From Bryopsis sp. KO-2023 (Eukaryota > Chlorophyta > Ulvophyceae > Bryopsidales > Bryopsidaceae), in NCBI GenBank assembly GCA_030272585.1, contig BSYQ01000014.1, positions 1,736,001 to 1,800,000 of the forward strand: 64,000 nt of DNA, read 5' to 3'. A program made the position numbers and the translations under genes. Positions within the stretch are counted from its first letter, which is position 1. Each line of letters begins with the position of its first letter. This document shows positions 56,901-63,789 of the stretch, piece by piece. The notes under the pieces are model-generated. The model did not search any database, was not told the DNA's origin, and saw only the letters and a program-made list of their open reading frames with translations.

Positions 56901-59900
56901 GGACTCTTGTCCTAAGTCTTGGTTTCCTTCCGGTTCTCGAACCTGGTCAGGGACATGTCTCTCCCACTCTCTTTTCCTTAGCTGTTGCGCCAGTGGGTGC
57001 ACCACATTCGAATATACCACTGGAATCGATTGATTCTCATCCACTCGCTTTTCCTCAGGAGGAGGGATATGTGGTAGTTGTGGTGTTTGGTTAGACATTT
57101 CCACTGAGTTGATCCAACTGGAATTTCGGCGTGCAGGACGGTTTCTAGGAATGTCTTGGAACTTTTCCTAGGACTTTTCGTAGAACCGTTGCCAGAACTT
57201 CCTTAGGTTTAACCCCAGAACTGTCTTGGGTTTAATCCCAGAACTTTCTCGCGTTCTGTCTTGGGTTTTATCCTGGGTTTTATCCTAGGACTTTCCCGGG
57301 ACTTTTCTGGAACTTTTCTGGCGACAGGTCTTGTCTTGGACCTGTTCTCCGTCTTGTTTTGATGACAGACTAACGTGTGTGACTCTAACCCGTTCGTGAT
57401 TTCGTTTCCAGCCGATTTAGTAATCGAGTCTGGAGTTAGGCGGTGCGGGATTGGTACACGGAAAGTGTGAGGTCTAATAGTTGGACGGGGTGACAGACTT
57501 TCTGGTAAAGTCTCGCTCCCGTTCTACAACTTTCTCCCAACCTTTCTCGCGACCTTTCTCACGACCAGTCGCACTCTTTTCGTGCCTCCAGTCACGGGTT
57601 TAGTTAGCGACTGAGCTGCGGGTTTTCTGATTTCTGGCAAGTCGTCAGAAAATCGTACTTCGCGCTCTAAGTCTTTTTCTTTTTTTCGTGGGGACAGGTC
57701 GCCTACTTTCTCGACGCCTGCGTTCCCCTGAGTTCACACTTCCGTCGTTTTTCGCCTCCTTTCCAGATCACAGATCTGGCTTGCTTTTTTTCTTAGATCT
57801 AGATTACTTTTTTTTCTTAGATCTTTTTCGCGACTTCGCCAGGGACGAACGACCGGCGACGACGAGTCGACGCGGTTCGTTGTTCGTTTTTCGTTCCCCT
57901 GTTCGCCTCCTTTCCGTCGCTTTACTGTGAGTTCGCCTCCTTAAAAAGATCTGTCGATCTATTTATAGGAATCTGCAGATTTTCAGATCTTCGCCACTAC
58001 TTTCGCCAGGACGTCAAACGACGACGCGACGACGTCGTTTGCACTTGCTATAGGGTGCTCGCCCTCGTCGTTGCCCCTCCCAAGCGTCGCCTTAGCGATC
58101 GCTTTCGTTTTCGAATTTCTGTGGGTTACCCTAATTTAGGGGTTGACCTCGCTTTGGGGGGGCTCGACCTCCTTTTGTAGTTGCGCCTGGTTTCGCCTAA
58201 GCTCCGAAACCAAATGATATAGGCCCTAAGACCTTCGAAACACAGGCGCTCCCCCTTAGGGAAGCTACAGGTTACTAGCAAGAATAATTTTTACAGGAAG
58301 GGCCCTAGCCCTTTAAACCCTGTCGTACACATTACCCTTAATCGTACTATACCCCATCAAACCCACGCCCACTACTATCAGGTCAAGTCGGTTATGTAGC
58401 CGTCTGACCCGTGACGTAACAGGAAGTAATGTGATGTGATAGTGTGATGGAACGGGTGACATGTGTGACTGTATCCGGACGGTGTAGTCCGGGGTCACGT
58501 GAGTTGGAATTTGAGACAGTTACGGTTGAGACCGTTGACGGGATTCGAACCCGGGTCAACGGTTGACGAGTCTTAAGGCTTCTCGCCTTAGACCGTGTTG
58601 TTCGTGTTTGTAAAAGTTCTATTGTCTTATACCCCGCGTCTCTTTACAGGGAGATTCCCTTTACCAAAATTTGAGTGTGCAACACGGTTTAAGGTTAATA
58701 CCTCGCTCCGTGGAGGACCACCCAGTCGCAAAAAACTCCTCGCGTCCCTGGATCGTGTCTCGAGTGACCCGGAAAGTCCGGTGGATGGCGTATGGCAGCA
58801 GGTCGCCCACCGTCCACCCCGGAAGAGAGAAGCCCCACCTACGAACACATCAATGGTAGCTTAGTGCATCGTCCCGTTTGGAATCAATCAATTATAACTC
58901 AACAAGCTTCTGCGGAATCACGTACGTCCTAATCGCCTCCCGAATGGCGTCCACGAATGTCCGAATGTCCGATGCCGATACAGGTCGAGGGAGGAAGGAA
59001 AACGTGTACTCCAGGGTGGTGATGGTGTCCAACGGCTTCCTCGGCGGGGGAGTAATGATAGCGTCCACCACACTTTGCTCGTCTTGCGAAAGCATGTTTG
59101 CGTTTGCCCTCAACGCCCTTTAAAACCACAAATCGAATCGTTCAACACTTTGAAAACATAAAGAAAGGAATAGTACAAACATGTTTATCTGCTTTTCTTG
59201 GGTTCTCTTAGTTTGAGCATACGAAAGTGTTGGAGACTTGGCTGTAGTTCTCACATGTCGGAGAGAACATCGTTTGCAATCATTTCTCCCGCACATCTCT
59301 TGACACGTCCCGCGGAAACACGCTTGATGTGTCCAACCGCTCGCTCGACCCACGACTCCCCCGAACGTGAAATCGCCCCACGTACGCTCTCTTGCCGATA
59401 ACCCACACAAATGATTTTGTGCAGGTTAAAGGTACGCATCCCCGCCCCAAAAAGGGTTTGGACGTTCCTGTAAACGTGAAAATTAAGACGTGAATATTGT
59501 TCACTGAATAATCGTCGCCTTTGTATTGTCGCAATCGAAAGAACAAGGAAAACCTCATGACAGTAAACGAAATCGCCAATGTTTTCACCCGCACAACGTC
59601 GCTCACCGAGCATACTGGTACATCGTGTCCCGAATCACACGGCCTCTCTCGATGCAGTCATCCATGGTAGCTCCAGCCATGGCTCGGTGGGAGGTATAGT
59701 GGGTGGCGGCAGTGCAGAGCTGGTCTCACGCCACGAACTCGTCTCTATGCAGGCAGGAATGGAACACGAAAGCCCCATAACTCCTACACGTACAGCGTAC
59801 ATGAAAGTGAGACCTTTGGTATTCCTGTTTCGTTTCAGACACATTTTGCTTTCTTATTGAAGAATTAACTCACCGAACCAGCAACGCGTAATCGTACATC

Positions 59901-62900
59901 GTGTGCTGTTTCCTGTCAGCACAGATGTCGATCACCAGACCCCCAAAGTCTGTCGGGAGTCGGACGCCGGCAAGTGCCCTCCGGTACTGGGCAAGGTCTG
60001 CACGCCGCGAAGCTCCAAGGAGACGGCTCCGGATCTTGGCAATCACACATATGTTACTATCGATACACACTGTAAAACCCATTGGGATCGGATGGGGCGG
60101 TTTAGTCACACATGTGGATCGCGCAAGTCAAAGCGCCGCTTGGCTGAGGGATGTTAGTCGAGTTTGAGTTTGTGTATTTAGGAAGTGAGTGGGGAACAAC
60201 TTTACTCTATAAAAACTGTGGTTTCAACAACACAATTAATAGCCTTTTGCATTCATAATATATATCAAACATAAGCAAGAGAAACACACATACCTCGTAT
60301 AAGAAGTCTTTGACGAGGCCAAAGAGCATCAAATGAGAGGCCCCCACGACCTTCAGTACTTCCGGTGCGAAGTACGGAAGGTCGTGGAGAACCGATCGTC
60401 CGCGGACATGCGCAGCGACGGGGTCCAAGGCAGACGTGTCCGCGAGCGCTGCAAAGTGCAGATACTCCTCACGTGTCCTGTGCGTGTCACGATCGATGGG
60501 CGTCCAGTTGGGGTCCTATAAAAACACCAAATAGGATCAAATTACCGAGAAATTCCTGACTTAAAAAAAAACATGAGATCACTTTATGCAAAGAAGAGAG
60601 AATAACAAAGAAGTCGCAAAAACAATAATAAAAACAAGGACAACAAGGACACACCTGCCCCGGCCGGAGTGTCAGAAGCTCGCTCATGTCCTCCTCGGAA
60701 CGCCTGGTTGGCGCAAGATACCCCATGTACCTACATGAATGACGAACACGTCAGTTTCCACGTAACTGTGTATCAGGTTCACCAAGGCAACTGGATCAAC
60801 ATCACGTATCTTCACACCTGTGAGTAGTGACCCCGGAGCGAGTGGTGACGACGCTCGTAGTCCCATGACAGTCAGGACAGGCGTTGCGTCCAGTGTGACC
60901 GCGTGCTAACTCGACTTTCGCAAGCCAAGGAGTATCACCGGTCACACTGGACAGCAACGCCCAGTGCTCCACACTGTCAGAACGCGTCAAGGGTCCAACG
61001 GATCCGGTGGCGGGGGGCGACCATCCCCTCAACCTCATCCCCGGCCCACCAGGTATGAGCTTCAGGAAGTCCTGCACAATCAACCGCAGGACTCCCTGTA
61101 AGCTCTCGGGCTCCTTTGGACCGGGGATGAGGGCAATGGGGTAGTGGTTCTCCACCTGCATCCGGACGGAGTCATGGAGGTCGTCTGAAAAAATTCGAAC
61201 ACACGTTAAAACTTTCAGTACACCATTGTTTTTTCACATCAATCACCTCAATAGGAACGAGAAACAACCAATATATACATATATATCAGCTCACCACATC
61301 TGATAAAGAAGGCGCCGATCGAGTAATTGCGGCGCCTCCCTGTCCCCAGGCCGAAATAGTCACCACCGACCTCATAGAGGCCGGTGGTGATATCCTGAAG
61401 ATCCACCCCGTCGGGAAGCAAATCTCCCAATATCTGCATGACAGGGGTGGACTTCACCGAGAAGGATCTCATCGCGGCGTGAATCCTCGCCTCGCAAAAT
61501 GCATAGCTACCATGCATGATGCGAAGGACGGACTTCACGCCGAAGTAGAAGATCCTTCTCACCGGCGTGAGGACGGTCCCGGAGAGATGGAACAAAGGAA
61601 GGCCACACTCGCAAACGCTCTGGGGAGTGGCGGTGGTCCTGAAGAGTAACATCGATTAAGAACAACAAAGAATTCAATATGGCAACTCTTTCCATACTAG
61701 GGATCCGACACCGGAGACCGACTGTTCCGATCCCCGATCAGATCACGGAAAACCGTTGCAATGGCACACAATTCTAACCCTAAACTCGTGAGAACCTATT
61801 AAGATTCGAACATACGACCTCTAAGACTATAACCATACACTCTAATACTCTAAGCCACCGCACCACGATGGTTTAGTGTGGGTTAAAACAGGTTAAAACG
61901 GGTTCCACACATCTCATGTACGAAGACAAAACCAAACCCAAGGGAACAGAGTAGGATTCGAACACCGTCCCACACGGTGTCAAGACATACTACGCTAAGC
62001 ACTAAGCCAAGCGGAACGCGTTAGAATCTTGGGTGTTGCAATCATATGCCTTAATCTTTTAGCAATTCCGTAAAATTAAAATTAAACAGTGTTACAAAAT
62101 AACTTAACATCGGTGAAGTATCGTGGCTTAGGGTGCTCCACCGATAAGGTGAATAACCTTAGGCGGTGTGGTCGAGGGTTCGATTCCCCCAGAGCACAAT
62201 TTGTGTGTGTGCTGAGTGTTTGTGACTTATCCCATAAGTTATAACGCTAAAGGGGATTAGGGAGCGTTTAGATTGAAAGATATCGTGTTCGCCTGGTCCG
62301 CGTTGTTAGAATGCATGACTGCAGCTTAGTTGGTGGTGGGTTCGAGTCCCCTTACGCTCTGAACTCTGTGGGTTCACTTTTTTATCCTTTTTTTCTTTGT
62401 TATTTTCCTGCTGTAGCCTGACCCGGCACAACAGCCAATATACCCCGCACAGGGCTTCGTTTACCCCGCACAGAGGACTCCTAGCCCACAAACACATTTG
62501 ACTACTTTTCCAGCTTGACCCCGCACAGGGACCATAGTACCCCGCACAGGGATGCTTTCACGCCGCACAGAGTATCCTCTCACCTGTTCTCCTTGTAGGC
62601 TCGGCAACCCTTCTGACACATCAGGTAAGTCTGCTTCTTCAGGTGGCGCACCTTCATCATCCCCTTGAACGATGCGAAAGTCGTCGGTAAGGAGTTGGGC
62701 TTCGGAAGTACCGCGGCCATCAACCTCAGCAGGGTCTCGAATGTCTCCCGTGTCATCCCCGATTGGACTTTCAAATGCCAAAGGACCAACATCACCTGAA
62801 ACAGAAGGTTAGAAGGGTTAGAAGAGCAATGAGAAGGGAAAAAGGTAAAATGACTTCTGTGCGGGGTTTCTGGTTGCCTGTGAAGGGGTCCCAGGTTATC

Positions 62901-63085
62901 TGTGCGGGGCTGTCAATCAACCCCGCACAGAAGTCACAATGCGTCGCACACGTACCTGGACCAGGGACATGCTGCATGTGGCGTACAGGGGCTGCCTGAG
63001 GGCGGCGTTTCCCTGTACGTCAAACTCCTCCTCCTCGTCCTCCTCCTCCTCTTCCTCCTCCTCCTCCTCCTCTTCCTCCTCCTCC

Positions 63086-63120
<35 letters not shown>

Positions 63121-63595
63121 CTCTTCATCCCCCTCCTCAACATGTTCATCAGCAAAATCATCAGGAATGTCATCAGCAAAGCCGTCTTCGAAAAGAGGCG
63201 CATCCCCATCCTGTGCGTGCACCACGGATGGTCCTGCGGGGTCCACCGCAATCTGTACGGGCACCACGGATGTTCCTGTGGGGTCCACCGTGTTCTGTGC
63301 GGGGTCCACCTGGTTCTGTGCCGGGTCTGTGCCGCCGTCACGCGCTGTCGGGACACCGCACGCGCGTCAGGTGTGGAAAGGAAGCGAAAAAAACATATTT
63401 CCAAGGTTATGACTTACCTGCAGCGATCTCGAGCAGCTCCCTTTCAAGGCGATCCTTGTTCGGGCAAGTTCCACCGTCGCGCTTATGTCTCTTCCAGGAA
63501 GTGTCGCTGCCGATTCGCTGTCCACATGCTGGGCAGCAGGGGTCTTCACTTTGCAGGTGTCTCTTCAAGGCGTTGTAGCTCACGGGGTTGGGCAT
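41933..63595 (-). CDS. TNP2-type (CACTA/EnSpm-like) transposase, intron carrying nested retrotransposons
   Basis: Exons read with consistent phase: 63418-63595, 62956-63344, 62584-62795, 61295-61638, 60818-61184, 60655-60730, 60294-60515, 59874-60034, one or two uncertain exons around 59600-59830, 59255-59467, 58926-59117, 58702-58838, 41933-42261. The N-terminus has a zinc-finger-like CPACGQRIGSDTSWKRHKRD; exon 2 has VDPAQ repeats and poly-Glu. TNP2 features: LMCQKGCRAY, CECGLPLFHLSG, then NHYPIALIPGPKEPESL (compare the family IPLLIPGP box) and NACPDCHG, ASHLMLFGLVKDFL, WVERAVGHIKRV. Exon 58702-58838 ends in phase 1 and 41933-42261 begins in phase 1, so the frame continues (STER-GDDSTCLY) across an intron now filled with 16.3 kb of Ty3 DNA. 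Cut-and-paste transposase by family; CACTA termini not found. Confidence 0.8.
42323..42695 (+). repeat. Element A 5' LTR
   Basis: 373 bp, TG...CA. Contains two tRNA-like hairpins on the minus strand: a B-box-like GATCGAATCCC near 42345-42358 within gagaggt...cctctc pairing, and GGTTCGAATCCCG near 42584-42602 flanked by a 9-bp accgttgac/gtcaacggt stem. Confidence 0.95.
42698..42710 (+). promoter_or_regulatory. Element A primer-binding site
   Basis: TGGTTTCGGAGCG starts 2 nt after the LTR. TGG matches the CCA end of a tRNA. It resembles the plant initiator-tRNA-Met PBS (TGGTATCAGAGC) and shares 12 nt with the PBS of element B. Confidence 0.75.
42788..44356 (+). CDS. gag: Element A Gag
   Basis: 522 codons. 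A long N-terminal coiled coil has internal repeats (NKHGDEFAKVHKAG, NKHGESLQKL). Then a Ty3-type Gag core (FFGKTGEGASDWVESMETYF, WYTVKKASNP, LFRLTHKKGTLREHISLF) and one CCHC knuckle, CHNCGKFGHFAREC, near the C-terminus. Forms the particle and binds element RNA. Overlaps pol in the -1 frame. CpG content is normal to high, unlike pol. Confidence 0.93.
   Translation: MSAEDFNNLVESVAALKTGCKALEDRIGELEGLEIKTEIANIHKAGQNVEKLVNKHGDEFAKVHKAGLAVEKLANKHGESLQKLSKAVGKLDEAGAGLQDKVKAVKEKVAELGTTNETRHVETTGKLELLEKSAGEIRADMLKVRQGGTKLEQKVSKVSLESQANHQKLMQKLDELTLSQTLRETQAMEFRTETDTKFTTVLATMTELTEQQSTAQSAAGHTLEAGSGLHKKLLDLQEQMANQKLELQASLLSAKHEMEERIRQARTTAGATSGGSAAGPSIPDAWNFAPIRLGNPPQFFGKTGEGASDWVESMETYFVASGCPVGKRALLASTVLRGAAQEWYTVKKASNPMVMASWDVLGQELIEYFDPFDKAETARDQLFRLTHKKGTLREHISLFSKLLIKTPTMATEDKIHLFTHSLQAKIKSHVFLNRPQTFDEAVQLALQADRATGRAGNEQTPWYPKQNRQYDDKMEIGAVSGEKWNQSSPKKGKCHNCGKFGHFARECRSKKKGGQNKSSGNE
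44305..48903 (+). CDS. pol: Element A Pol: protease, RT, RNase H, integrase, chromodomain
   Basis: 1532 codons. After a Ser/Gly/Lys-rich leader of about 250 residues comes the protease (LIDSGATGDFID), RT (FCVDYRALNRATK, QVFLDDILIYSS), RNase H (VATDGSQSGVGGVLMQ), integrase with the HHCC zinc region (GGHKGKERTLAVLQQHFWW, CRSCPVCQ) and catalytic Asp/Asp/Glu in SLDLITGLP, VSDRDARF and NRILEESLR, and a C-terminal chromodomain (FLIRWQGYDRGHDSWEP). The frame is intact. From about 44460 CpG is nearly absent, and Arg is coded almost only by AGA/AGG. The start at 44305 lies inside gag, so a -1 frameshift is probable; I saw no canonical slippery heptamer. Confidence 0.95.
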   Translation: MSIEKEGWPKQVVGKRVGPPWTRPGGASKKPGHANVMSEMSSGSRQNGSQDKEGLQGNQRNVSDGKVLVVDKVEGGTSKGSPENGAQAKAGSRCKTSSSYLGRFGGGKLARSSTSDSRAGKGDPVSNKAKGSIPTVLGQSEQKSPEMEGITKDSLQSSPPKGSVVMQKQLQSIKESTSKPREVLTASGVWKSIHAKEESQGNHGIHKQVRFSSSIETHCPTPNQDPEEKMVTGKLGSVGQGDLGSTLLYVPGKLHKQTVKCLIDSGATGDFIDVQTAQENALKIIKDAHLSVELADGSRILLKQQALVRIRMGPWVIKRIFWMVPNLKHKVILGKAWLVDHNPHINWRSHVITISRPNRAPIKLQGFHPKVAAVPDPQEINLLSASEAKRCLKNRDGEAYLVLVRKTQDPQASGEINAAKQIRNPGESMEVKGTEDGTDANFKSMVDGLDDELQELKDVLNDYKDVFPMDLPSQLPPHRPWDMKIPLKDDAKPIFGPLYKQSPKELDALKEQLDYLLEKGMIRPSHSNFGAPVLFVPKPGGALRFCVDYRALNRATKVTQFPIPRMDEMLDRLGQAQYFSKVDLRAGFWQLRMAPGEEGKTAFRTKYGQYEFLVMPMGLSGSPGHFMSMMNEILAPYIDKFVQVFLDDILIYSSTPEEHAQHMKLVLEALRKHKLYAKLVKSAVGKKEVDFLGTWVTHQGVQPMADKLDAIKKWPTPSNVHDVRSFLGLCCFYRRFVANFSGKAAALTNLTKGNQQFIWGEEEQQAFEDLKDALCSAPVLIHPREDWPWIVATDGSQSGVGGVLMQEGPDGLHPVAFESHKLTDAETRYPIHEIELLGIVHCLKKWRAYLEGREFVLRTDNQSLVWLDSQQHLSRRQARWVEFLAPFRFQTVHIPGKDNVVADALSRCPHPVDPRDSGSGGGDLKASTPDGTTNTLVKHEGTVQRYQGLGAWGENHPQDLVFDEQPGEPLGSRLVKVTGCQTGKLPERLKTDVMPNDARGGTKRGTVNELSRSDEQINALEKSSMEPMAQGSPQEVADAQKNDVHCKEILKRLDSDIQTQRVFKMSTDGVLQTVEGKIVVPQSLKAMVMKEGHDSLIGGHKGKERTLAVLQQHFWWKKMSQEVAQYCRSCPVCQKTKASTKKLAGDLQPLQIPTRRWSSVSLDLITGLPKTARGKDAIVVFVDRMSKMSHFCATQGTIGAAGMARMIFDEVWRHHGMPEDLVSDRDARFTSELWKELMKLVGTTLKMSSARHPQSDGQTERLNRILEESLRAYVDHSQTDWDLKLSAAEFVYNQGKQASTGYSPFYLNSGDEPLVPAALLGRKKIETPIRGVDEILNDLRMDVEVAKTCIARAQNRQKQNADKHRRDDEFQVDDVVLLSTKDLKLAGDRCKKLGPKYVGPFKIVKRVGQVAYELEVPQQWSLHPVFHISKLRRYIQDGQYGNREPNPLPAEIIDGTPEFHVEMFLDHREVRRGRGRGRTSREFLIRWQGYDRGHDSWEPIRNLENCPDIAAAYFQQKHLEATEQEKRVWRWR
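49225..49334 (+). repeat. Element A 3' LTR, left piece
   Basis: First 110 bp of the 3' LTR, identical by eye to 42323-42432, cut by element B. A purine-rich tract (gtcaggggga) lies just upstream. Confidence 0.95.
49335..49500 (-). repeat. Element B 3' LTR
   Basis: 166 bp, identical by eye to 58215-58380. Short for a chromovirus. Confidence 0.95.
49501..50588 (-). other. Element B 3' non-coding region
   Basis: About 1.1 kb between the Gag-Pol stop and the 3' LTR. It contains low-complexity repeats (ccccaaacaaa-type and gtctt/ggtctt-type) with chance ORFs; no extra domain such as an envelope is evident. Confidence 0.6.
50589..57104 (-). CDS. gag-pol: Element B Gag-Pol polyprotein
   Basis: 2171 codons in one frame, so no frameshift is needed. 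Order: coiled-coil N-terminus (QKLVEHNAEVIKRQQQML), Ser/Pro/Met-rich and Gly/Pro-rich linkers, Gag core (WIRDWQLEMTVYCQ, AAAQWRNVQDL), Arg-Gly box (GRGRGRGGGQGRGRGGG), CCHC knuckle CFMCGKTGHIQSTC, protease VDSGATENYIS, RT (RMCVDYRWINKFT, VVFIDDILVFSN), RNase H (VITDASGTAYGAVLTQ), integrase (HHDVPSAGHVG, CPTCQLNK, TTDLVTDLP, VSDRDPRFT, QSEVTIRVLEDFL) and a C-terminal chromodomain (YLVLWKGYDLMEATWEP). CpG use is ordinary. Confidence 0.95.
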   Translation of the reverse strand: MEMSNQTPQLPHIPPPEEKRVDENQSIPVVYSNVVHPLAQQLRKREWERHVPDQVREPEGNQDLGQESEKSLEKPGEKYDEKMEVVLNLEVQNQIQNVQSHLKEEYEDNFLFVRKEVQKLVEHNAEVIKRQQQMLNKQQELLEEKIESFPWTDNHPLEKFDNKEMLNAQIARLQEKAADKAEEEKQRDKLRAEQILALQTTITEMVGGMHLQQETIGELANTVIKSRNKQEYCQNQLHQLTDLVNISLNVLQNMEQAEEQNRHWRADRGSVSSSSGDTAGGQESMQMVETFLSDATAEKQTWESHLSEYVDSKLVETLSAWKRREKVGEKSVVPAQDSVVVGIMGTGTGTVTLQEPTTIAELTSVPGEQPKPLTSIPIPLPPFPDLDTFSGLTTLGGLGSLQNPSTTVSDFVGNPSAHEYFTRSVFANLAQSVSPPATLAMGTSFGQAGQVDTPLVGRSSRPVSITPPTVSTPHVSSMLTQPPATLPTTILYTSPSSSTQPGMGLGMGLSMEPSMEPSMEPSMGPTMGQSVNQYGTPSMSNPYYGWGSYPSPPSGQPQGGNRSGGGGGGPGGGPGGGPGGGPVGGDGGGFPGNGGGSFPSIPGGGGWPYRPGGGGGGGGGGGEGGGPPDPNQGFAAPQDRHGRIPSSVRIPLPKAFSGDGQQWIRDWQLEMTVYCQTLDIDESVWFRLFRSNLTGAAAQWRNVQDLRIREGKRKPVTNWKEFVEELVQAFEPARMSDVARRTLRGLKQTGSVQQYIVSFREQVLRIPNMTDEEQYFFFVDGLKFHIKQQTVAQVPYGIEQAIQTAARLDAIASSRTFRGRGQGQDKKQNQPQTGPTNEMGNQSQPQDQAQNVGQERGRGRGRGGGQGRGRGGGRDQGRGGGGANPKCFMCGKTGHIQSTCPEGEKFKKWLKRKSQLNRAQTRSARRKRARRHRYKQRRKILRKGRVARQAQENKEASGEREKNATQGAEGSILSATLGDRSSRCSTPTKTDSKVDSEPVNSVDSGATENYISKKLTARLNLPTTGCKKGVTLADGTLCSLEQRCENLQIRMGTYTTTLSADVFPNLSYDIILGLPWLMQTNPRLDFARGTLKVPVGAGWTSVPMKERPSDYLQLLSPEIESISAKKIFSLVKNSPEIDQAYLVVVRETTPEDMSHLMHYPYPGLPEEQLNATGTPPAHLQTDVEKVLHPGIDPRIKTVLTTFQDVFPKDLPPGIPPVRKGHEFKVDLEDEQMTPIHRPLYKLSPAELDEVRSQVDYLLEQRKIRPSESPWGAPILFVPKKDGGLRMCVDYRWINKFTVKNRYPLPLPEELMDRLARAKIYTKIDLRSGYWQFPVRPKDTPKTAFRTRYGHYEFLVCPFGMTNCPAQFQTMVQDLLGEFLDDFVVVFIDDILVFSNSVEDHVEHLKLVFERLRKHKLYAKASKCEVGVLETDYLGYHLSGKGLQPMQDKVEAIQRWKELTSVTDVRSFLGMVSYYRKFIPEFARIASPLTDLTKKDTVWEWGQNQRKAYNELKDRISRAPILLLPDPAREYTVITDASGTAYGAVLTQDHGKGLQPIAYLSRRLKPAETRYSAYERELGAIAYALAQWRHYLEGCHGGVTVLTDHKPITHFMTQATLSRTQTRWMRSGFFDSIGPKIVYIQGKANVLADALSRSLPGQPDQIKNLSTWEVAEKDTWKEALRSDTKLKPIFEKMERGVSPQYQLEDGFLYYTRTETGPSLLVVPEDFQKRILEEHHDVPSAGHVGADRMTEVLTRNYWWKGVGLDIKTYVKTCPTCQLNKSDLQRQKGLLQPLPIPDQKWEQITTDLVTDLPSSHGFTAIAVFVDRLTKYARFVPCNKTITAPEYAKLFVENIYKHYGLPKVIVSDRDPRFTSLFWTSLFKLLGTQLRMSTAYHPQTDGQSEVTIRVLEDFLRPYVERYPDRWVDYLPTAEFAANNSRNVSTGYAPAHLLYGQNMGQIVVARKGVRTGEQSEMAAEMVRNMNEQMRMAKAKYAEAQTRMCNSANKRRREVNFQVGDEVLVKSKFIPLASLQRIPPKIRRRFVGPFRVTSRIGAVAYRLELPEHWTIHSTFHVSKLKAYSRLDDDQREIEVPGGELVDGTIEFEVERILRDRGTTRKEYLVLWKGYDLMEATWEPESHLANAQDLLKEYLANKPENRQRTQTKKKTKTQRRTRT
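57105..58200 (-). other. Element B 5' leader
   Basis: About 1.1 kb of untranslated leader between PBS and Gag, with repeated cttttc/gacttt and ttagatct-type segments. No conserved ORF. Confidence 0.6.
58201..58212 (-). promoter_or_regulatory. Element B primer-binding site
   Basis: Minus-strand TGGTTTCGGAGC, 2 nt from the LTR, the same 12 nt as in element A. Confidence 0.75.
58215..58380 (-). repeat. Element B 5' LTR
   Basis: 166 bp, TG...CA on either strand, identical by eye to the copy at 49335-49500. Confidence 0.95.
58386..58648 (+). repeat. Element A 3' LTR, right piece
   Basis: Matches 42433-42695. Together with 49225-49334 it rebuilds exactly 373 bp, proving that B inserted into A. 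Confidence 0.95.
61780..62362. repeat. Cluster of four tRNA-like sequences in transposase intron 3
   Basis: B-box-like motifs with tRNA-like surroundings: two on the minus strand (GTTCGAATC near 61805 and 61950) and two on the plus strand (ggttcgattccccc near 62175-62195 and gggttcgagtcccc near 62337-62352). Several also carry a TGGCTTAG segment 40-50 nt upstream, like an A box. The copy ending near 62198 has a gtgctc/gagcac stem; the one at about 62262-62362 has ggagcgt/acgctct. None folds into a convincing complete cloverleaf with a clear anticodon, so I call them tRNA-derived relics, not tRNA genes. Confidence 0.45.
62436..63330. repeat. Dispersed CCCCGCACAG motifs
   Basis: Copies at about 62441-62575 (intron 3), 62857-62935 (intron 2) and 63215-63330 (inside exon 2, read as VDPAQ/VDPAG). 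Same core as the inverted repeat and minisatellite at 38.5-39.4 kb, in both orientations. Confidence 0.75.
63024..63127 (-). repeat. (TCC/TTC)n repeat coding poly-Glu
   Basis: About 100 bp of ctcctcctc/ttcctc triplets, read as more than 30 consecutive Glu/Asp in exon 2 of the transposase. Confidence 0.9.
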
Positions 63596-63789
63596 CTTTA
63601 ACGCTAACGGCAAGGAAACAACAGGTGAGACGGAATGGGACAGAAACTAAAGCAGCCCACATTACGCAAGTCACACTAATTAGTTTATAAATAATGTAAC
63701 CCACCCCTGGCGCTTCATGCGGGGCAATCGAGCTCGAGAACCCTGGTGAACTCGGTGTGTGCGGCCTACCTTTCTATCGTTTTGCAAAA

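Larger units (their letters stand above)
49335..58380 (-). mobile_element. Ty3 chromovirus element B, complete, 9046 bp, inside element A's 3' LTR
   Basis: LTRs of 166 bp (TGATATAGG...CTATCA) at both ends. Target duplication ggtca at 49330-49334 and 58381-58385. Coding strand is minus. LTRs look identical and the single long ORF is open, so it is a young copy. A polypurine tract (10-G run) abuts its 3' LTR at about 49502-49520. Confidence 0.95.
42323..58648 (+). mobile_element. Ty3 chromovirus element A, complete, interrupted by element B
   Basis: LTRs of 373 bp begin TGTGACAG and end TCTTTACA. The 5-bp duplication gggag is at 42318-42322 and 58649-58653. Without element B the element would be 7275 bp. 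LTR copies look identical. It carries gag, pol and a C-terminal chromodomain, in plus orientation. The insertion sits in an intron of the transposase gene, antisense to it. Confidence 0.95.

Noticed and set aside
42788-58380. Envelope or other retroviral accessory genes
   Set aside because: Both elements contain only Gag and Pol domains ending in a chromodomain; the remaining sequence is non-coding.
61780-62362. Functional tRNA genes
   Set aside because: B-box and partial stems are present but no complete cloverleaf with a credible anticodon loop could be drawn.
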